From the NCBI GenBank assembly GCA_963678485.1, contig OY782882.1, positions 744,001-808,000 on the forward strand: a DNA stretch of 64,000 nt, written 5' to 3'. This stretch comes from CALGYY01 sp963678485 (GTDB lineage Bacteria > Bacteroidota > Bacteroidia > Bacteroidales > CAIWKO01). The notes under the pieces are model-generated. The model saw nothing but the letters and a program-made list of their open reading frames with translations. It made no database searches and had not been told where the DNA came from. Numbering within the stretch: position 1 is the first letter of the stretch; the number at the start of each line of letters is the position of its first letter. The translations under genes were made by a program, and so were the position numbers. Below are positions 1-10,100 of the stretch, piece by piece.

Positions 1-1628
1 TGTGTTTTTCCTTCTGCAATTAGAGCAAATTCATTGATTAGCCCTTCCGATGCACTTTCATGAAGTAAACCGGGATAATTAGCCAGGACTTCCTCTTTAG
101 AACGAGCCTTATGCAAAGAGACTACAGCTTTATTAATGTCGATGATTTTTATTTTGCTGAAGAGTTCATTAACTTTATCGGGATGTTGTTTAAAAAATGC
201 CTTAAAATTAACTACTCCACTGCTTCTAAACTTTTCGATTTCTATTTTTACTTCCGAAAAATCCTCCTCCCACATTGGCGTAGGTGAATCTTCAAACAGG
301 CTTTGGTAGCGCTTTTCACTAGCTTTTATTAATTCATCCGAATGCTTTCTTTCAGTAATATCTTCCACCAGTGGGAGAAAGTATAACAAGTCACCATTAT
401 TATCAAAGGTGGCTGTGAGGGAAAGCGAAGCCCATATGCGCCGACCATCTTTTCGGATATATGGCTTTTCAGTTTTATATACAGTAATCTCCCCCGAAGC
501 AAGCCTTCTAATATTTTCCAAATTTTCAGCAAGGAAGCTGGGATCAGAAATCTCCTTAAAAGTAATCTGTATTAGTTCTTGTTCACTATACCCAATCATT
601 TCACAAAATGGGGTATTTGCAGCGATGAAGTGTCCTTCAACATCGAGCATAGCCATACACAATGGCCCTTCTTCATAAATCTTCCTGAATTTGTTTTCGC
701 TTAACCGAAGTGCTTCCTCAGCCTTAATTCGATCTGTAATATTTCTTGCGAATATTGCTATGCCAAAGACTTCATTTTCCTCATTAAAAATCGGGTTATA
801 AAAGCTCTCGTAGAACGATCGATTGATATCTCCATATTGTTCGATAGAAGTATGCGCCTGTCCTGATAATGCAATGTCATAATTTTTTTTTGACAATTTT
901 CGGTCTTCCTCAGAACTTATATAATTGAGGACATTCGCACCTATCTCAACATCTTGTCCATAGGCAAATTTCATTGCCTCGGCATGAGCCTGATTAAAAT
1001 ATAAATAATTATAGTTTTTATCGACCGACATAATAATCATGTCTTTCGGACTTTCAAGACTCGCTTGCAGTAATAATTGCGTTTTCCGAAGCTCGGCTTC
1101 GATATTCTTCCTGGCATTATTCTCGGCTTTAAGATCATTAAGTAAATTCAGGGTAGCCGTTTGGCTGAGTTCCAGTTCATTTGTGCGCTCAGCAACGAGC
1201 AAACGGAGCCGATCTTGTTCATGTCGCAAATGCTTATTTGCAGCCTTGATTTTCACCATTGCCGTTATTTGCGCAATAAGCTCAGCTTCATCAATAGGCT
1301 TTGCAAGAAAAGCTTCCGCACCAACTTCAAGCGCTTGTAATCGCCCTTCTTTCCCAGCACGTGTCGCTGTAAGGAATACAACCGGAATATCGCATACTAT
1401 TGGATCCATCTTCAATCTACGACACACCTCAAAGCCATCCATTTTAGGCATTACAACATCGAGAAGAATGACGTCGGGATCATGAAGTATGGCTAATTCA
1501 ACTCCTAATTGACCAGATGTAGCTGAATAAAACCTAGCTTGAGGAAATGAGTCATTGATAACTGCCTCCAAACTGGTCAGATTATCACTCTTATCATCTA
1601 TGGCTAAAATTTTAATCATTTCAGACAT
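1..1628 (-). CDS. Response regulator with multiple PAS domains (3' end outside window)
   Basis: The gene runs off the left edge, so only the N-terminal ~542 residues are visible. I translated it by hand from ATG at 1628. Residues ~5-120 form a receiver (REC) domain with acidic pair D11-D12, phospho-acceptor D57 in LLDVVMP, and K110-P111. A coiled coil (~125-185) follows, then a PAS domain (~190-305), a second PAS (~315-430), and the start of a third beginning RYQSLFEDSPTPMWEED. REC-PAS chains of this type usually end in a kinase or cyclase output, which would lie beyond base 1. It is the last visible gene of the minus-strand signalling block, 97 bp after the hybrid kinase, which has histidine kinase and REC domains and could be its phosphodonor (inference). 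Family assignment is firm; output unknown. Confidence 0.85.
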   Translation of the reverse strand, partial: MSEMIKILAIDDKSDNLTSLEAVINDSFPQARFYSATSGQLGVELAILHDPDVILLDVVMPKMDGFEVCRRLKMDPIVCDIPVVFLTATRAGKEGRLQALEVGAEAFLAKPIDEAELIAQITAMVKIKAANKHLRHEQDRLRLLVAERTNELELSQTATLNLLNDLKAENNARKNIEAELRKTQLLLQASLESPKDMIIMSVDKNYNYLYFNQAHAEAMKFAYGQDVEIGANVLNYISSEEDRKLSKKNYDIALSGQAHTSIEQYGDINRSFYESFYNPIFNEENEVFGIAIFARNITDRIKAEEALRLSENKFRKIYEEGPLCMAMLDVEGHFIAANTPFCEMIGYSEQELIQITFKEISDPSFLAENLENIRRLASGEITVYKTEKPYIRKDGRRIWASLSLTATFDNNGDLLYFLPLVEDITERKHSDELIKASEKRYQSLFEDSPTPMWEEDFSEVKIEIEKFRSSGVVNFKAFFKQHPDKVNELFSKIKIIDINKAVVSLHKARSKEEVLANYPGLLHESASEGLINEFALIAEGKT

Positions 1629-1725
1629 TTAATTAAACGACATTTGCATTTCACTAATTGACACATTGGTGAAATTTCACAACCAATGCTATATTCACAT
1701 GGTGAAGATAATACATGAATGTCCT

Positions 1726-4707
1726 TTATACAAGCCATTCCTTTAATAGTTTATAAAATCTTTCATTATCGATAGGTTTCGAAATATATCCATCAAAGCC
1801 CATGGCCATAAAACTTTCCTTATCCCCTTTCATGGCGCTGGCCGAAACAGCGATTACCGGAATATCTTTAACGGTAGGCTGCTGACGGATTTCCTGCAGT
1901 GCTTCTATCCCGGTTATTACCGGCAAGGCAATATCCATTAAAATGAGATCTGGGTTGTGTTCTTTTGCCAGCGATAAGCCTGATATGCCATCCGTCGCTT
2001 CCAGGATTATATAGCTTTCACCCAACATCGCTTTTATTGTTAACATATTATCCGGATTATCCTCAACAACCAGAATCTTTGCCTTACCGGAAACGTGCTT
2101 TGGACGAGGCTTTTCATTTGAAGAGCCGTCAACAATCGGTTTAGCAATCAGCATGCGCGCCACAGCTTCAAGCAACTGTTCTTTATTAACATCCCCCTTT
2201 TGAATCAGCTGGAAAATACCATTATTTTTTAAGAATGATAGTTCCTGTTTGCTGACATATTTTGCAGTAAGAATAATAACAGGCAAGCTGGCTGTTTTCT
2301 CTTTTGATCGCACTCGTTGGAGCACTTCAAAACCATCCACCTCAGGCATCATAAGATCGAGAATCATCGCATCAGGTACAGATTGGCTAATCTGGGCAAG
2401 GGCTTCGTTTCCATTTCTTGCCAGCATAACTTTGTACCCTTGATGTTCGAGCATATCGCGCATTTGAACCACCATGGCTTCAGTATCTTCTACAAGTAAA
2501 ATTGTTTTTACAGATGAGGAAAGTATCACATTGCGTGCAAGCTCTTCTGAATGTGAAGTTGTGTGCATTACGGGCATTTCCTGATTACTAGCAACACATC
2601 CTGAATATGAGATAGGAAGCAGAAGTGAAAATACAGATCCTTTTCCAAAGGTACTCGAGACACTAATTTTTCCACCGAGCATTTCTGCATATTTTTTTGC
2701 AATGGCAAGTCCTAAGCCAGTACCGCCGTATTTTCTGGCATTTGTGCTATCCGCCTGTCTAAATTCATCGAAGATGAGAGATAAATCCTCAGGTAATATT
2801 CCTATTCCTGAATCACTGACTTCAAATATTACATTATCGTGTTCGACTTTCGCAATAATTTCCACCTTCCCTTGTTCAGTGAATTTTACAGCATTTGCCA
2901 CAAGATTTTGCAATATATGATGACATTTTCCATAATCACTGTTGATCTTCAAATCTGAATCATCAACAGAAAACAAAAGCTCTATTCCCTTTTCAATAGC
3001 CTGAATCATTACGACGCCAACAACATCACTAATGATATCCTGCGCAGCGAATAGATTGACCTCTATTTCTTCTTTTCCAGCTTCAATGCGAGATAAATCA
3101 AGAATATCATTAATGAGGGCCAGCAATTGCTTACCATTACGTTCAATAATATCAAGATAACTATATTCCTCCTGTGGCACTTTCCCTTCTAGCCGTCGAT
3201 TAAGAACAGCTGATAAAGCGATTACTGAATTTAATGGCGTACGAAGTTCGTGACTCATATTTGACAGAAAGGATGTTTTCAATCGGTTGACTTCATCCAA
3301 CTGCATTTTCTGCATTTCCAGCTCGACATTTTGTTCGGTGAGTTCTGCTGCCTGAGCGGTCATTTCAATCTTCTGGGCTTCCAGTTCAGAATTTTGCTGT
3401 TCGAGTTTTTGAGAAAACTTTATCAGTTTACGATAGGTTAACACCCCATCCATGCGTGCACTCAATGTATTCAGTATCGTATTTATTAAGCGGAGACTGT
3501 CCTTTTTAAACTCAGAAATGGTAGCCAATGAAATCATAGCAAGCACATCGCCACCAACAATGACAGGTATCGTAATTATTTCCCGCGGCGCAAATGAACC
3601 ACCAATAATTTTAAAACTGTGACGACTCTCGTCGGGAATACTCTTTATATGTTGAATTTTCTTGCTGGAAAGTGAAGCGCCGAATTCCCCTTCATATCTA
3701 ATAGAGGAGAAGGGTTTGCAAAGAGACTCTTCCATCCCTATACATTCAAAGGCTTCGAATAATGTTTTGTCATCATTTAACAAATAGACTGCGCCCAACT
3801 GAGAACCGGTTTGTTGCAGCAACGAGTTTAAGATGGAATGGCAAAAGCGATGCGCATCATCTTCGCTAAGCATGACCTCAGATATCTTATTTGTTTCGGC
3901 GGAAAGATTTAATTCTGTTTCAATAGTATCTGCAAGTTTATTAAATGAAGCTGATAATTTTCCGAACTCATTTTTCGATTGATAGTTAAACCGAGCATCA
4001 AATTTTCCCATTTGATATTGCTCAGTCACCAAGGTAAGCTGTTGCAAAGGCTGGCCAATTCTTCGCACTAGCAGGTAGACAATAACACTAGCAAATGCAA
4101 TAATGGCAATAATTGCAATGAGCAACCAGTTCAATAATGTATTCTTAGCTCGCTCAGCAGAAAAATAAAATTCGTCGGCTTTAGTGATAGCAAAATCACT
4201 GATTTGCTCAATACAACCCAACACCTTATAGGCCTGTTTAGGTGCAAGGCCGCCTGGAACGTGTCGTTGTCGCGCTTCTTCAAGTCGACCGGCACTTATC
4301 AAACGTATAGTTTCATTCCGAATAGAAACCCAAATAGAGTACTCCTTGACGAATTCGTCAATGTCAGTCGGAGAACCCAAGTAACACTGCTTTAGCATTT
4401 CTACCTGCTGTAGAACATTTGCCTGATTGGCATCTATATCGTTCAAGACCTTTTGCCTTGTTGAGTCTTCTGTTGCCAGCAAAAGATCCCTCATATCAAC
4501 GCGCATCGATAAGACACTGGATTTAATCTCGTAAATGGCACGGCGCGTTTTAAGCGGATGATTATACAGACTTTCCGCACTTATCCATATACTGGAGGTT
4601 TGATACCATGAAAACCACGCAAGTCCGATAACAACGATTAGGATGGCTCCCAGAGAAAGTCTTAATTGTACGGAAATTTTCAGATCATTTATTTTCATGA
4701 AAATCAA
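1726..4707 (-). CDS. Membrane hybrid sensor histidine kinase (4HB-HAMP-GAF-HisKA-HATPase-REC-REC)
   Basis: 993 residues. TM1 is at ~17-36. A periplasmic helical bundle (~38-190) contains SLYNHPLKTRRA and resembles the four-helix-bundle sensors of chemoreceptors. TM2 is at ~193-214, HAMP ~215-268, GAF ~280-410, and a Gln/Glu-rich coiled coil ~415-475. The HisKA domain carries phospho-acceptor H486 in FLSNMSHELRTPLN. The ATPase shows the N box (NLVANAVKFT), G1 (DSGIGI) and G2 (GGTGLGLAIA). Two receiver domains follow with D784 (ILDLMMP) and D925 (LMDIALP). All key phosphorelay residues are present, so it should be active. It lies 40 bp downstream of a CheR methyltransferase on the same strand, an unusual pairing for a kinase without a chemoreceptor signalling tip. 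Ligand unknown. Confidence 0.93.
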   Translation of the reverse strand: MIFMKINDLKISVQLRLSLGAILIVVIGLAWFSWYQTSSIWISAESLYNHPLKTRRAIYEIKSSVLSMRVDMRDLLLATEDSTRQKVLNDIDANQANVLQQVEMLKQCYLGSPTDIDEFVKEYSIWVSIRNETIRLISAGRLEEARQRHVPGGLAPKQAYKVLGCIEQISDFAITKADEFYFSAERAKNTLLNWLLIAIIAIIAFASVIVYLLVRRIGQPLQQLTLVTEQYQMGKFDARFNYQSKNEFGKLSASFNKLADTIETELNLSAETNKISEVMLSEDDAHRFCHSILNSLLQQTGSQLGAVYLLNDDKTLFEAFECIGMEESLCKPFSSIRYEGEFGASLSSKKIQHIKSIPDESRHSFKIIGGSFAPREIITIPVIVGGDVLAMISLATISEFKKDSLRLINTILNTLSARMDGVLTYRKLIKFSQKLEQQNSELEAQKIEMTAQAAELTEQNVELEMQKMQLDEVNRLKTSFLSNMSHELRTPLNSVIALSAVLNRRLEGKVPQEEYSYLDIIERNGKQLLALINDILDLSRIEAGKEEIEVNLFAAQDIISDVVGVVMIQAIEKGIELLFSVDDSDLKINSDYGKCHHILQNLVANAVKFTEQGKVEIIAKVEHDNVIFEVSDSGIGILPEDLSLIFDEFRQADSTNARKYGGTGLGLAIAKKYAEMLGGKISVSSTFGKGSVFSLLLPISYSGCVASNQEMPVMHTTSHSEELARNVILSSSVKTILLVEDTEAMVVQMRDMLEHQGYKVMLARNGNEALAQISQSVPDAMILDLMMPEVDGFEVLQRVRSKEKTASLPVIILTAKYVSKQELSFLKNNGIFQLIQKGDVNKEQLLEAVARMLIAKPIVDGSSNEKPRPKHVSGKAKILVVEDNPDNMLTIKAMLGESYIILEATDGISGLSLAKEHNPDLILMDIALPVITGIEALQEIRQQPTVKDIPVIAVSASAMKGDKESFMAMGFDGYISKPIDNERFYKLLKEWLV

Positions 4708-4747
4708 TTTTAGTATTTATAGTTTAATTATCATAATGGTTCAGATG

Positions 4748-5572
4748 TCATTTTTGAAAGATTCCTGAATGCTGAAAAACTTCTCTAAATCCATTCTCTT
4801 TTAGGATATCTCTTTCTACTTCGCCGGTAATAATATAGCCTCCCCCGGCGATGCAATTTGCAACCTTTGATAGAATTCGCTGTTGAAATTCCGGTTTATA
4901 ATAAAACAAAATATTTGAAACAAAAATCAGATCAAAATCACCGTAAACACTGGAAACAGGACAAATCATTCGTTCCGAAAGCAGGTCAAACTCAGAATAA
5001 TCGACATATTCCTTAAGTTTTGGACTCACATAATAGTTATCCCCTCGATGGGTAAAATACGCTTTCACCCTTTTTACCGAAATCTTTCCTAAGGGCTCAA
5101 TGGGATAGCATGCTTTGCGGGCCAATGCAAGACAGGCTTTGTTGATATCGGTCCCAAAAACCCTGAAAATAATATTGTAATCACACTTTTTAACTGCTTC
5201 ATCACACAACATCGCAATACTGTATGCTTCTTGTCCCTCAGCGCATGCGGCAGACCATATCCTGATTTCCTTTTTTATTCCCTGTCGCACTTTTTCTGTT
5301 AATGAAGGAAAAACAATTTGTTCAATACAGGCAAACGTAAGAGGATTACGAAAAAACTCGCTATATGAATTATTGAGCTTTTTATGAAGAGCATCCACAG
5401 ATAAAGGATGATTACTCAAATAAAGCAGATATTCCTGCGGGGTTTTACAAGCAGAGAAAGCAATTCCGGAATCAATTGTTTTCTTTAGAAATGCCTCATC
5501 ATACACTAATAAATCATTGCTGGCCGTGCTTTGCAACAAATCGATTATTGGGGTCAAATCTGATTTCATCAA
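4748..5572 (-). CDS. CheR-type protein-glutamate methyltransferase
   Basis: 274 residues, the usual CheR length. The N-terminal helical part contains NNSYSEFFRNPLTF, matching the CheR substrate-side motif (N-x-S-x-FFR-x-P). The SAM-binding loop is RIWSAACAEGQEAYSIAML, equivalent to the RIWSAGCSTGEEPYS signature, and DLIFVSNILFYY matches the later DLIFCRNVLIYF motif. The known family role is to methylate glutamates on chemoreceptor helices using S-adenosylmethionine. No receptor with a standard signalling tip and no cheB, cheA or cheW is present in the window. The adjacent kinase with a chemoreceptor-like helical sensor is the obvious candidate substrate or partner (inference). The first two codons are both Met; either could be the start. 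Confidence 0.88.
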   Translation of the reverse strand: MMKSDLTPIIDLLQSTASNDLLVYDEAFLKKTIDSGIAFSACKTPQEYLLYLSNHPLSVDALHKKLNNSYSEFFRNPLTFACIEQIVFPSLTEKVRQGIKKEIRIWSAACAEGQEAYSIAMLCDEAVKKCDYNIIFRVFGTDINKACLALARKACYPIEPLGKISVKRVKAYFTHRGDNYYVSPKLKEYVDYSEFDLLSERMICPVSSVYGDFDLIFVSNILFYYKPEFQQRILSKVANCIAGGGYIITGEVERDILKENGFREVFQHSGIFQK

Positions 5573-5974
5573 GTATCTCCATTCTTTATAAACTTCAGCA
5601 TACCAACTGAAGTCCGCTATCCATGTAAATCAATCAATGCGACTCTATTGACTGACAGATAAAGTTGTAATACAACAAAGCTGACATCTACATAATACAC
5701 TATACAGCCTACAAGTCCGAGAAAACAAGATTTGCCGGCGACATCCAGATTGATTAATAATATTGATTAAGTATAGTAGCAGTAATTCAACAAGCAACGA
5801 TTTAAAAAAGTCCTTTACCCCAATGAATGCTTCAAGTATCATCACGCAAAAGTAACTGCGAGTCTTTGGGCTTTTTTCAAGATTCATGACAATGTACTTA
5901 GGATTCATGAATAAAATGCCTGCAGATCTCCGGTCTCAACGTCCATCTAGATTAGGAGAATCAGCGTTTAACTA
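5573..5974. promoter_or_regulatory. 402-bp gene-free stretch upstream of cheR-like gene, with two inverted repeats
   Basis: No convincing gene. A small open frame on the minus strand (5645-5908) has no recognisable family, poor composition and Cys-rich low-complexity character, so I do not call it. Two symmetric elements lie just upstream of the cheR-like start at 5572. One is a hairpin ACTTCAG-(8 nt)-CTGAAGT at 5592-5613, which would sit in the leader. The other is a perfect 13-bp palindrome GTTGTA-A-TACAAC at 5664-5676. The palindrome is a plausible operator for a dimeric regulator, but no regulator is identified. I see no clear TAnnTTTG box here. Confidence 0.4.
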
Positions 5975-6766
5975 TTACTCTCGAATTGCATATTTCTCTT
6001 CTTTACCTGATTCCTTCAACAAATTATTGACTTCTTTTTTCAACTCAATCATCATCAATTCTCGATCGATAGTGAGTTTATGAAAACGTTGTAGTTCTTC
6101 TGTTTTCAACAATAAGGCATCTTCTGCCCGTTTTCTACTTAAAAATACGGAGGTTAAATGTGCATAGAATTCCAATATCTCCAATTCAGGTAATGAATGG
6201 TTTTTCTTAAATGCGAGAATCGTTGTACCTATAAGTTTTCCTTCGGCGCTATGAGCAATTCCATAGAAGTGATCAATTCCAGTTGTAGCTCTTAAGGCGC
6301 GGTCGATAAGGGGAGTAATTGCACCAAACGACACATCAACAAAATTGTGGCTCAAGCCAATAGTATTGTTCATGATCATTTGATATACCTCATCACTGAC
6401 GGGAGAGACCGTATTAAGAACCATTTTACCGGCCAGCTTTATGGCAATTTGCAACACAGAAGGATCCGCTTCTATATGTTTAGAAATAAGTACTTTCTTT
6501 TCTTCATTATACTCGTTGTAAGCCACAAGGAATGCGCCTGTGAATGATTTGAGTTGCATCAGCATTATTTTACTGGCTTTTTCATCAGCCGGCATTTCTG
6601 ATAATCGCTCAGCAAGAGAAGATAAAAAAGACATCCCTTTATCCGAAGATTCATTTACCACGAAAAAACCCAACGCTTCTTTTGCCCCTTGTGTCGTTCC
6701 CATTCTTTTTATTTGTGTATTGCGTAATTCTGATGTATGGGTACGTTCAAATTCTGATGGCTCCAT
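5975..6766 (-). CDS. GAF-domain sensory protein without kinase domain
   Basis: 263 residues, soluble. Residues ~25-215 look like the GAF-like sensor often found at the N-terminus of bacterial sensor kinases, including SPVSDEVYQMIM, VDVSFGAITPLIDRAL and IDHFYGIAHSAEGKLIGTTI. The last ~45 residues (SRKRAEDALLLKTEELQRFH and the following LTIDRELMMIELKKEVN) match the linker that in many hybrid kinases joins a PAS or GAF domain to HisKA. Here the protein stops directly after GKEEKYAIRE with no kinase. It could be a stand-alone sensor that partners the downstream CheR/kinase genes, or a kinase truncated in evolution. The 402 bp downstream hold no HisKA remnant that I can recognise. ATG at 6766 is the first start and gives the whole domain. 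Confidence 0.75.
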   Translation of the reverse strand: MEPSEFERTHTSELRNTQIKRMGTTQGAKEALGFFVVNESSDKGMSFLSSLAERLSEMPADEKASKIMLMQLKSFTGAFLVAYNEYNEEKKVLISKHIEADPSVLQIAIKLAGKMVLNTVSPVSDEVYQMIMNNTIGLSHNFVDVSFGAITPLIDRALRATTGIDHFYGIAHSAEGKLIGTTILAFKKNHSLPELEILEFYAHLTSVFLSRKRAEDALLLKTEELQRFHKLTIDRELMMIELKKEVNNLLKESGKEEKYAIRE

Positions 6767-7114
6767 GTGAATGTCTCTGTGTTATACATTACAAATGCAG
6801 TACTATCAACAAAATCAACCATTGAATTGGTCTCGTCCCCATTATAAAAATCAGATTGCTATTATTCCAAAAGATTTTCAGCCAAGATAGAATAAATTCC
6901 GAACTGCCAATTCACAAATATATAACAATTTATTCACAGATTCAACAAAAAACAGGTTTTTATACCCTTTTATCTAAAATGAAGTGTGACAGCAGGGTAA
7001 GAATTATCCATTCTCAAAATAGATTTCAACAAAATGCTTACTACACTGCAATTTTTTTGGATTAGCTATCTGAATTACTTATCTTTACTGCCTCATTTCA
7101 CATAATTGCCTATT
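6767..7114. promoter_or_regulatory. Divergent intergenic region (348 bp)
   Basis: A+T-rich, no gene. It separates the minus-strand signalling block from the plus-strand T9SS gene, so it must carry promoters for both. A near-consensus -7 box TATCTTTA (consensus TAnnTTTG, last base off) lies at 7080-7087, 27 bp before the ATG at 7115. No strong symmetric element was seen. Confidence 0.4.
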
Positions 7115-10100
7115 ATGCTGAAACCACTAATTCGACTTTTTAACTTATTAACACTATTTACGCTTTTTACTTTTCTTTCGACTGAAAAGTCAAATGCACA
7201 GACGACCTATACATGGATTGGTGCATCTGGCGGAAGTTGGGCTGTTTCCACCAACTGGTCACCAACACGCACAACACCCGCTGTCACTGACATCATAGTT
7301 TTTAATAATGGGGCTCCCATCATTGTTACTGGCGTAATAACACAAACTATTCGGCAATTAATTATCAATAACTCCACTGACGTTAGTTTACAATCCGCAG
7401 CTGCAGCAGTTCTCAGCATCAACGGACCTTCGGCATCGACAAACCTCCAGATAGCGGCTTCCAGCGTGCTGCAACTCAGCAGTGCGGCTGCCGCCTCAAT
7501 AAATCTTACTATTGTTACAACAGCAAATCAGACTGGTGATATTTCGGGGAGTTTAGTATTAAATGCCAACACCTCTAGCAACAACACTTTTACAACCAGC
7601 AGCGTTGGAACTACAGTTGTCACCGTGGCGAATGGTGGGAGTATCATCAACAACGGAGGGGCCGTCACCTCTACTGCTGCAACACTGGTCTTTGCGCCCG
7701 GATCGCTTTATCGCCATGCACGTAATGCTGGAACCATTCCAACAGCAACATGGACCAATACACCACCTTATTCAAACATAGTAATAACTTCACCTACCAC
7801 CGGCCCTGCAGGATTCGGACAAAGTTTTGGAAATGTCACTTTGAACACTGGAATGATTACGACCAATGTTGCTGGTACCGCCACGATAAATGGAACATTG
7901 ACAATAAATAATGGGAATCTGGCACTTCTGGCAGGAACCCTTGTATTAAATGGCGATCTTGTGGTGTCTACCGGGTCGATTGTGAGCAACACTGGCGCTA
8001 CGCTAATTATAGGTGGAACAGCACCAAACCTGACCATACCTCCGCTAACTGGTGGCGCCACACTTCACAATCTAACAATCAACAGACCTAGTGGAGTGAC
8101 TCTTGGTGGTGCACTTACAATATTTACCAATGGAGAACTTACTCTCACCAATGGAATCCTTACAACCACCGCAACAAATTATATACGAATTACAAATACT
8201 GCTGTTGCAGGAATTCTTGGAGGAAGTCCAAGCTCATATGTCAATGGGCCAATACAGCGAGCTTTTGCATCGAATCTTGCGAGTGGCAGCACCTATGCCT
8301 TCCCTGTTGGAAAATCAACCTACAATCTTTTCGAATTAGTCAATCCCACTACAGGAGGTTCCAGTGGGATTATCACTGTTGAAGCTTTTGACGCAGATTG
8401 CGGCGGTTTCCTCGGATTTGGATTATCGGCATTAAATACAAACCGCTACTGGCAAGCCACACCGAATATAGCCTTTATCACCTCATCATCGGTACGTTTA
8501 ACCGAGCCTTCATTAGGTGCAGCTAATCGGGTGGCACAATGCGGCACAATAAACGGAACTTATATGAACAGAGGTGGCAGCGCACCATCGCCGGTTCTCT
8601 CGGGCCCGGTTTCACCAACCCTTGGTTATTTTACGCTGGGAACTGATGCAGCCATTGCATTAAATGGCACCTATACCGTAGGACCAACCGGCCAATTCGC
8701 TAAGCTTACCGATGTTGCCAATGCATTAAATGTGGCAACAGTCACAGGAAACGTAGTCTTCGAATTACAGACAGATTATGATGGAACCGTTGGAGAGACC
8801 TACCCCATTATGTTCTATCAGTACGCTATGACCGGAGGTCCTTGGAAAGCTACCGTGAGACCAGCAGCCACTGTTTCTGCAATGCTTACAACATCAGGAA
8901 CAACCGCCAGTACAGGACTTATAAACTTTAGCGGTGTTGACCTGCTAAGCTTTGACGGGCGTCCAGGGGGAACTGGCACCATGGCCAATATTCAGTGGTC
9001 GATTACGCATACAGGCGCAGCAAGCAGCTATCCTGCATTACAGTTTTTAAATGGCGCAAGTAATAACAGCATGAAGTTTCTTAACATAAAAGCCAGCTGC
9101 ACCAACACTACAGGAACTATTGTCTTCAGCACCTCAACTGTTGCCGGAGGTAATAGCAATGATACGATCAGCGATTGCAATATTGGCAATTATACTACAC
9201 AACCGTACAATGCAATCCTATCTGCTGGGACAGCAGGTGCAAATGCTAATTCAGGAAATTGCATTTTAAGAAATAATATTTATAATTTTCAAAGTTTTAC
9301 CAGCTATTCAACATTCCCGTTAAATGGAGGTGTGATTATCTCAGCCACAGGGAATGGAAGCAACTGGAATGTAAGCAACAATAGTTTTTATGCCAATCAA
9401 ATTATTAATGGACGAAGCGCTGCCTGTATATTCATGGCCCCGGGTGCGGCATCAACAGGAAATATTGTGAGTGGCAATTTCATTGGAGGACAAAGCCCCA
9501 TGTGCGGCGGCGCTTATATGGACTATCGTGGCACATGGAATGGGAACGGATGGGATTTCTGGGGAATATACGTAAACTCGGGAGGAACAAGCGTTAGCAA
9601 CAATACAATTCAAAATGTAAAAATGGGACTAACCACTGCCTCAAATCATTTTTGCGGAATCAATATAGTTTCAGGACCGGCAACAATAACAGGCAACACG
9701 ATAGGCAGTCCCAGCGTATGTAAAAGCATTTTAAATGGAAGTGCCGGTCAGGTATTTGGTATTTCAAATGTGGGTTCCAGTCCGGTGACCATTAGTAATA
9801 ATGTTATTGCAAATGTCATTTCCGATTTTTCCAATCCACCATCAGCATTCAATCAGAGCGGTGTATGCGGCATTTCATGCAATATGCCTGGCGGGGTTGT
9901 AAGTCCGAACATCATTACAAACAATGAGATTTTTAATTTAGCAAATGGTGATAATTACAATGGTTCCTATGTAATATCGGGATGGAATTTCGGCAGCAGT
10001 GGCGCCAGTTATGGCCCTATGTCAGCAACCAATTGCAAGGGAGGTAGTGTACTTAGTACCTTTGGCGCTCATATGATTATGGTTGTAGGAATCTACCTGC

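Noticed and set aside
1039..1485. 148-codon plus-strand frame across the REC-PAS gene
   Set aside because: Antisense to clear REC motifs; Ser-rich shadow frame.
5645..5908. 87-codon open frame on the minus strand between GAF and CheR genes
   Set aside because: No family resemblance, Cys- and Leu-rich low-complexity composition, and it covers symmetric regulatory-looking elements; taken as chance.
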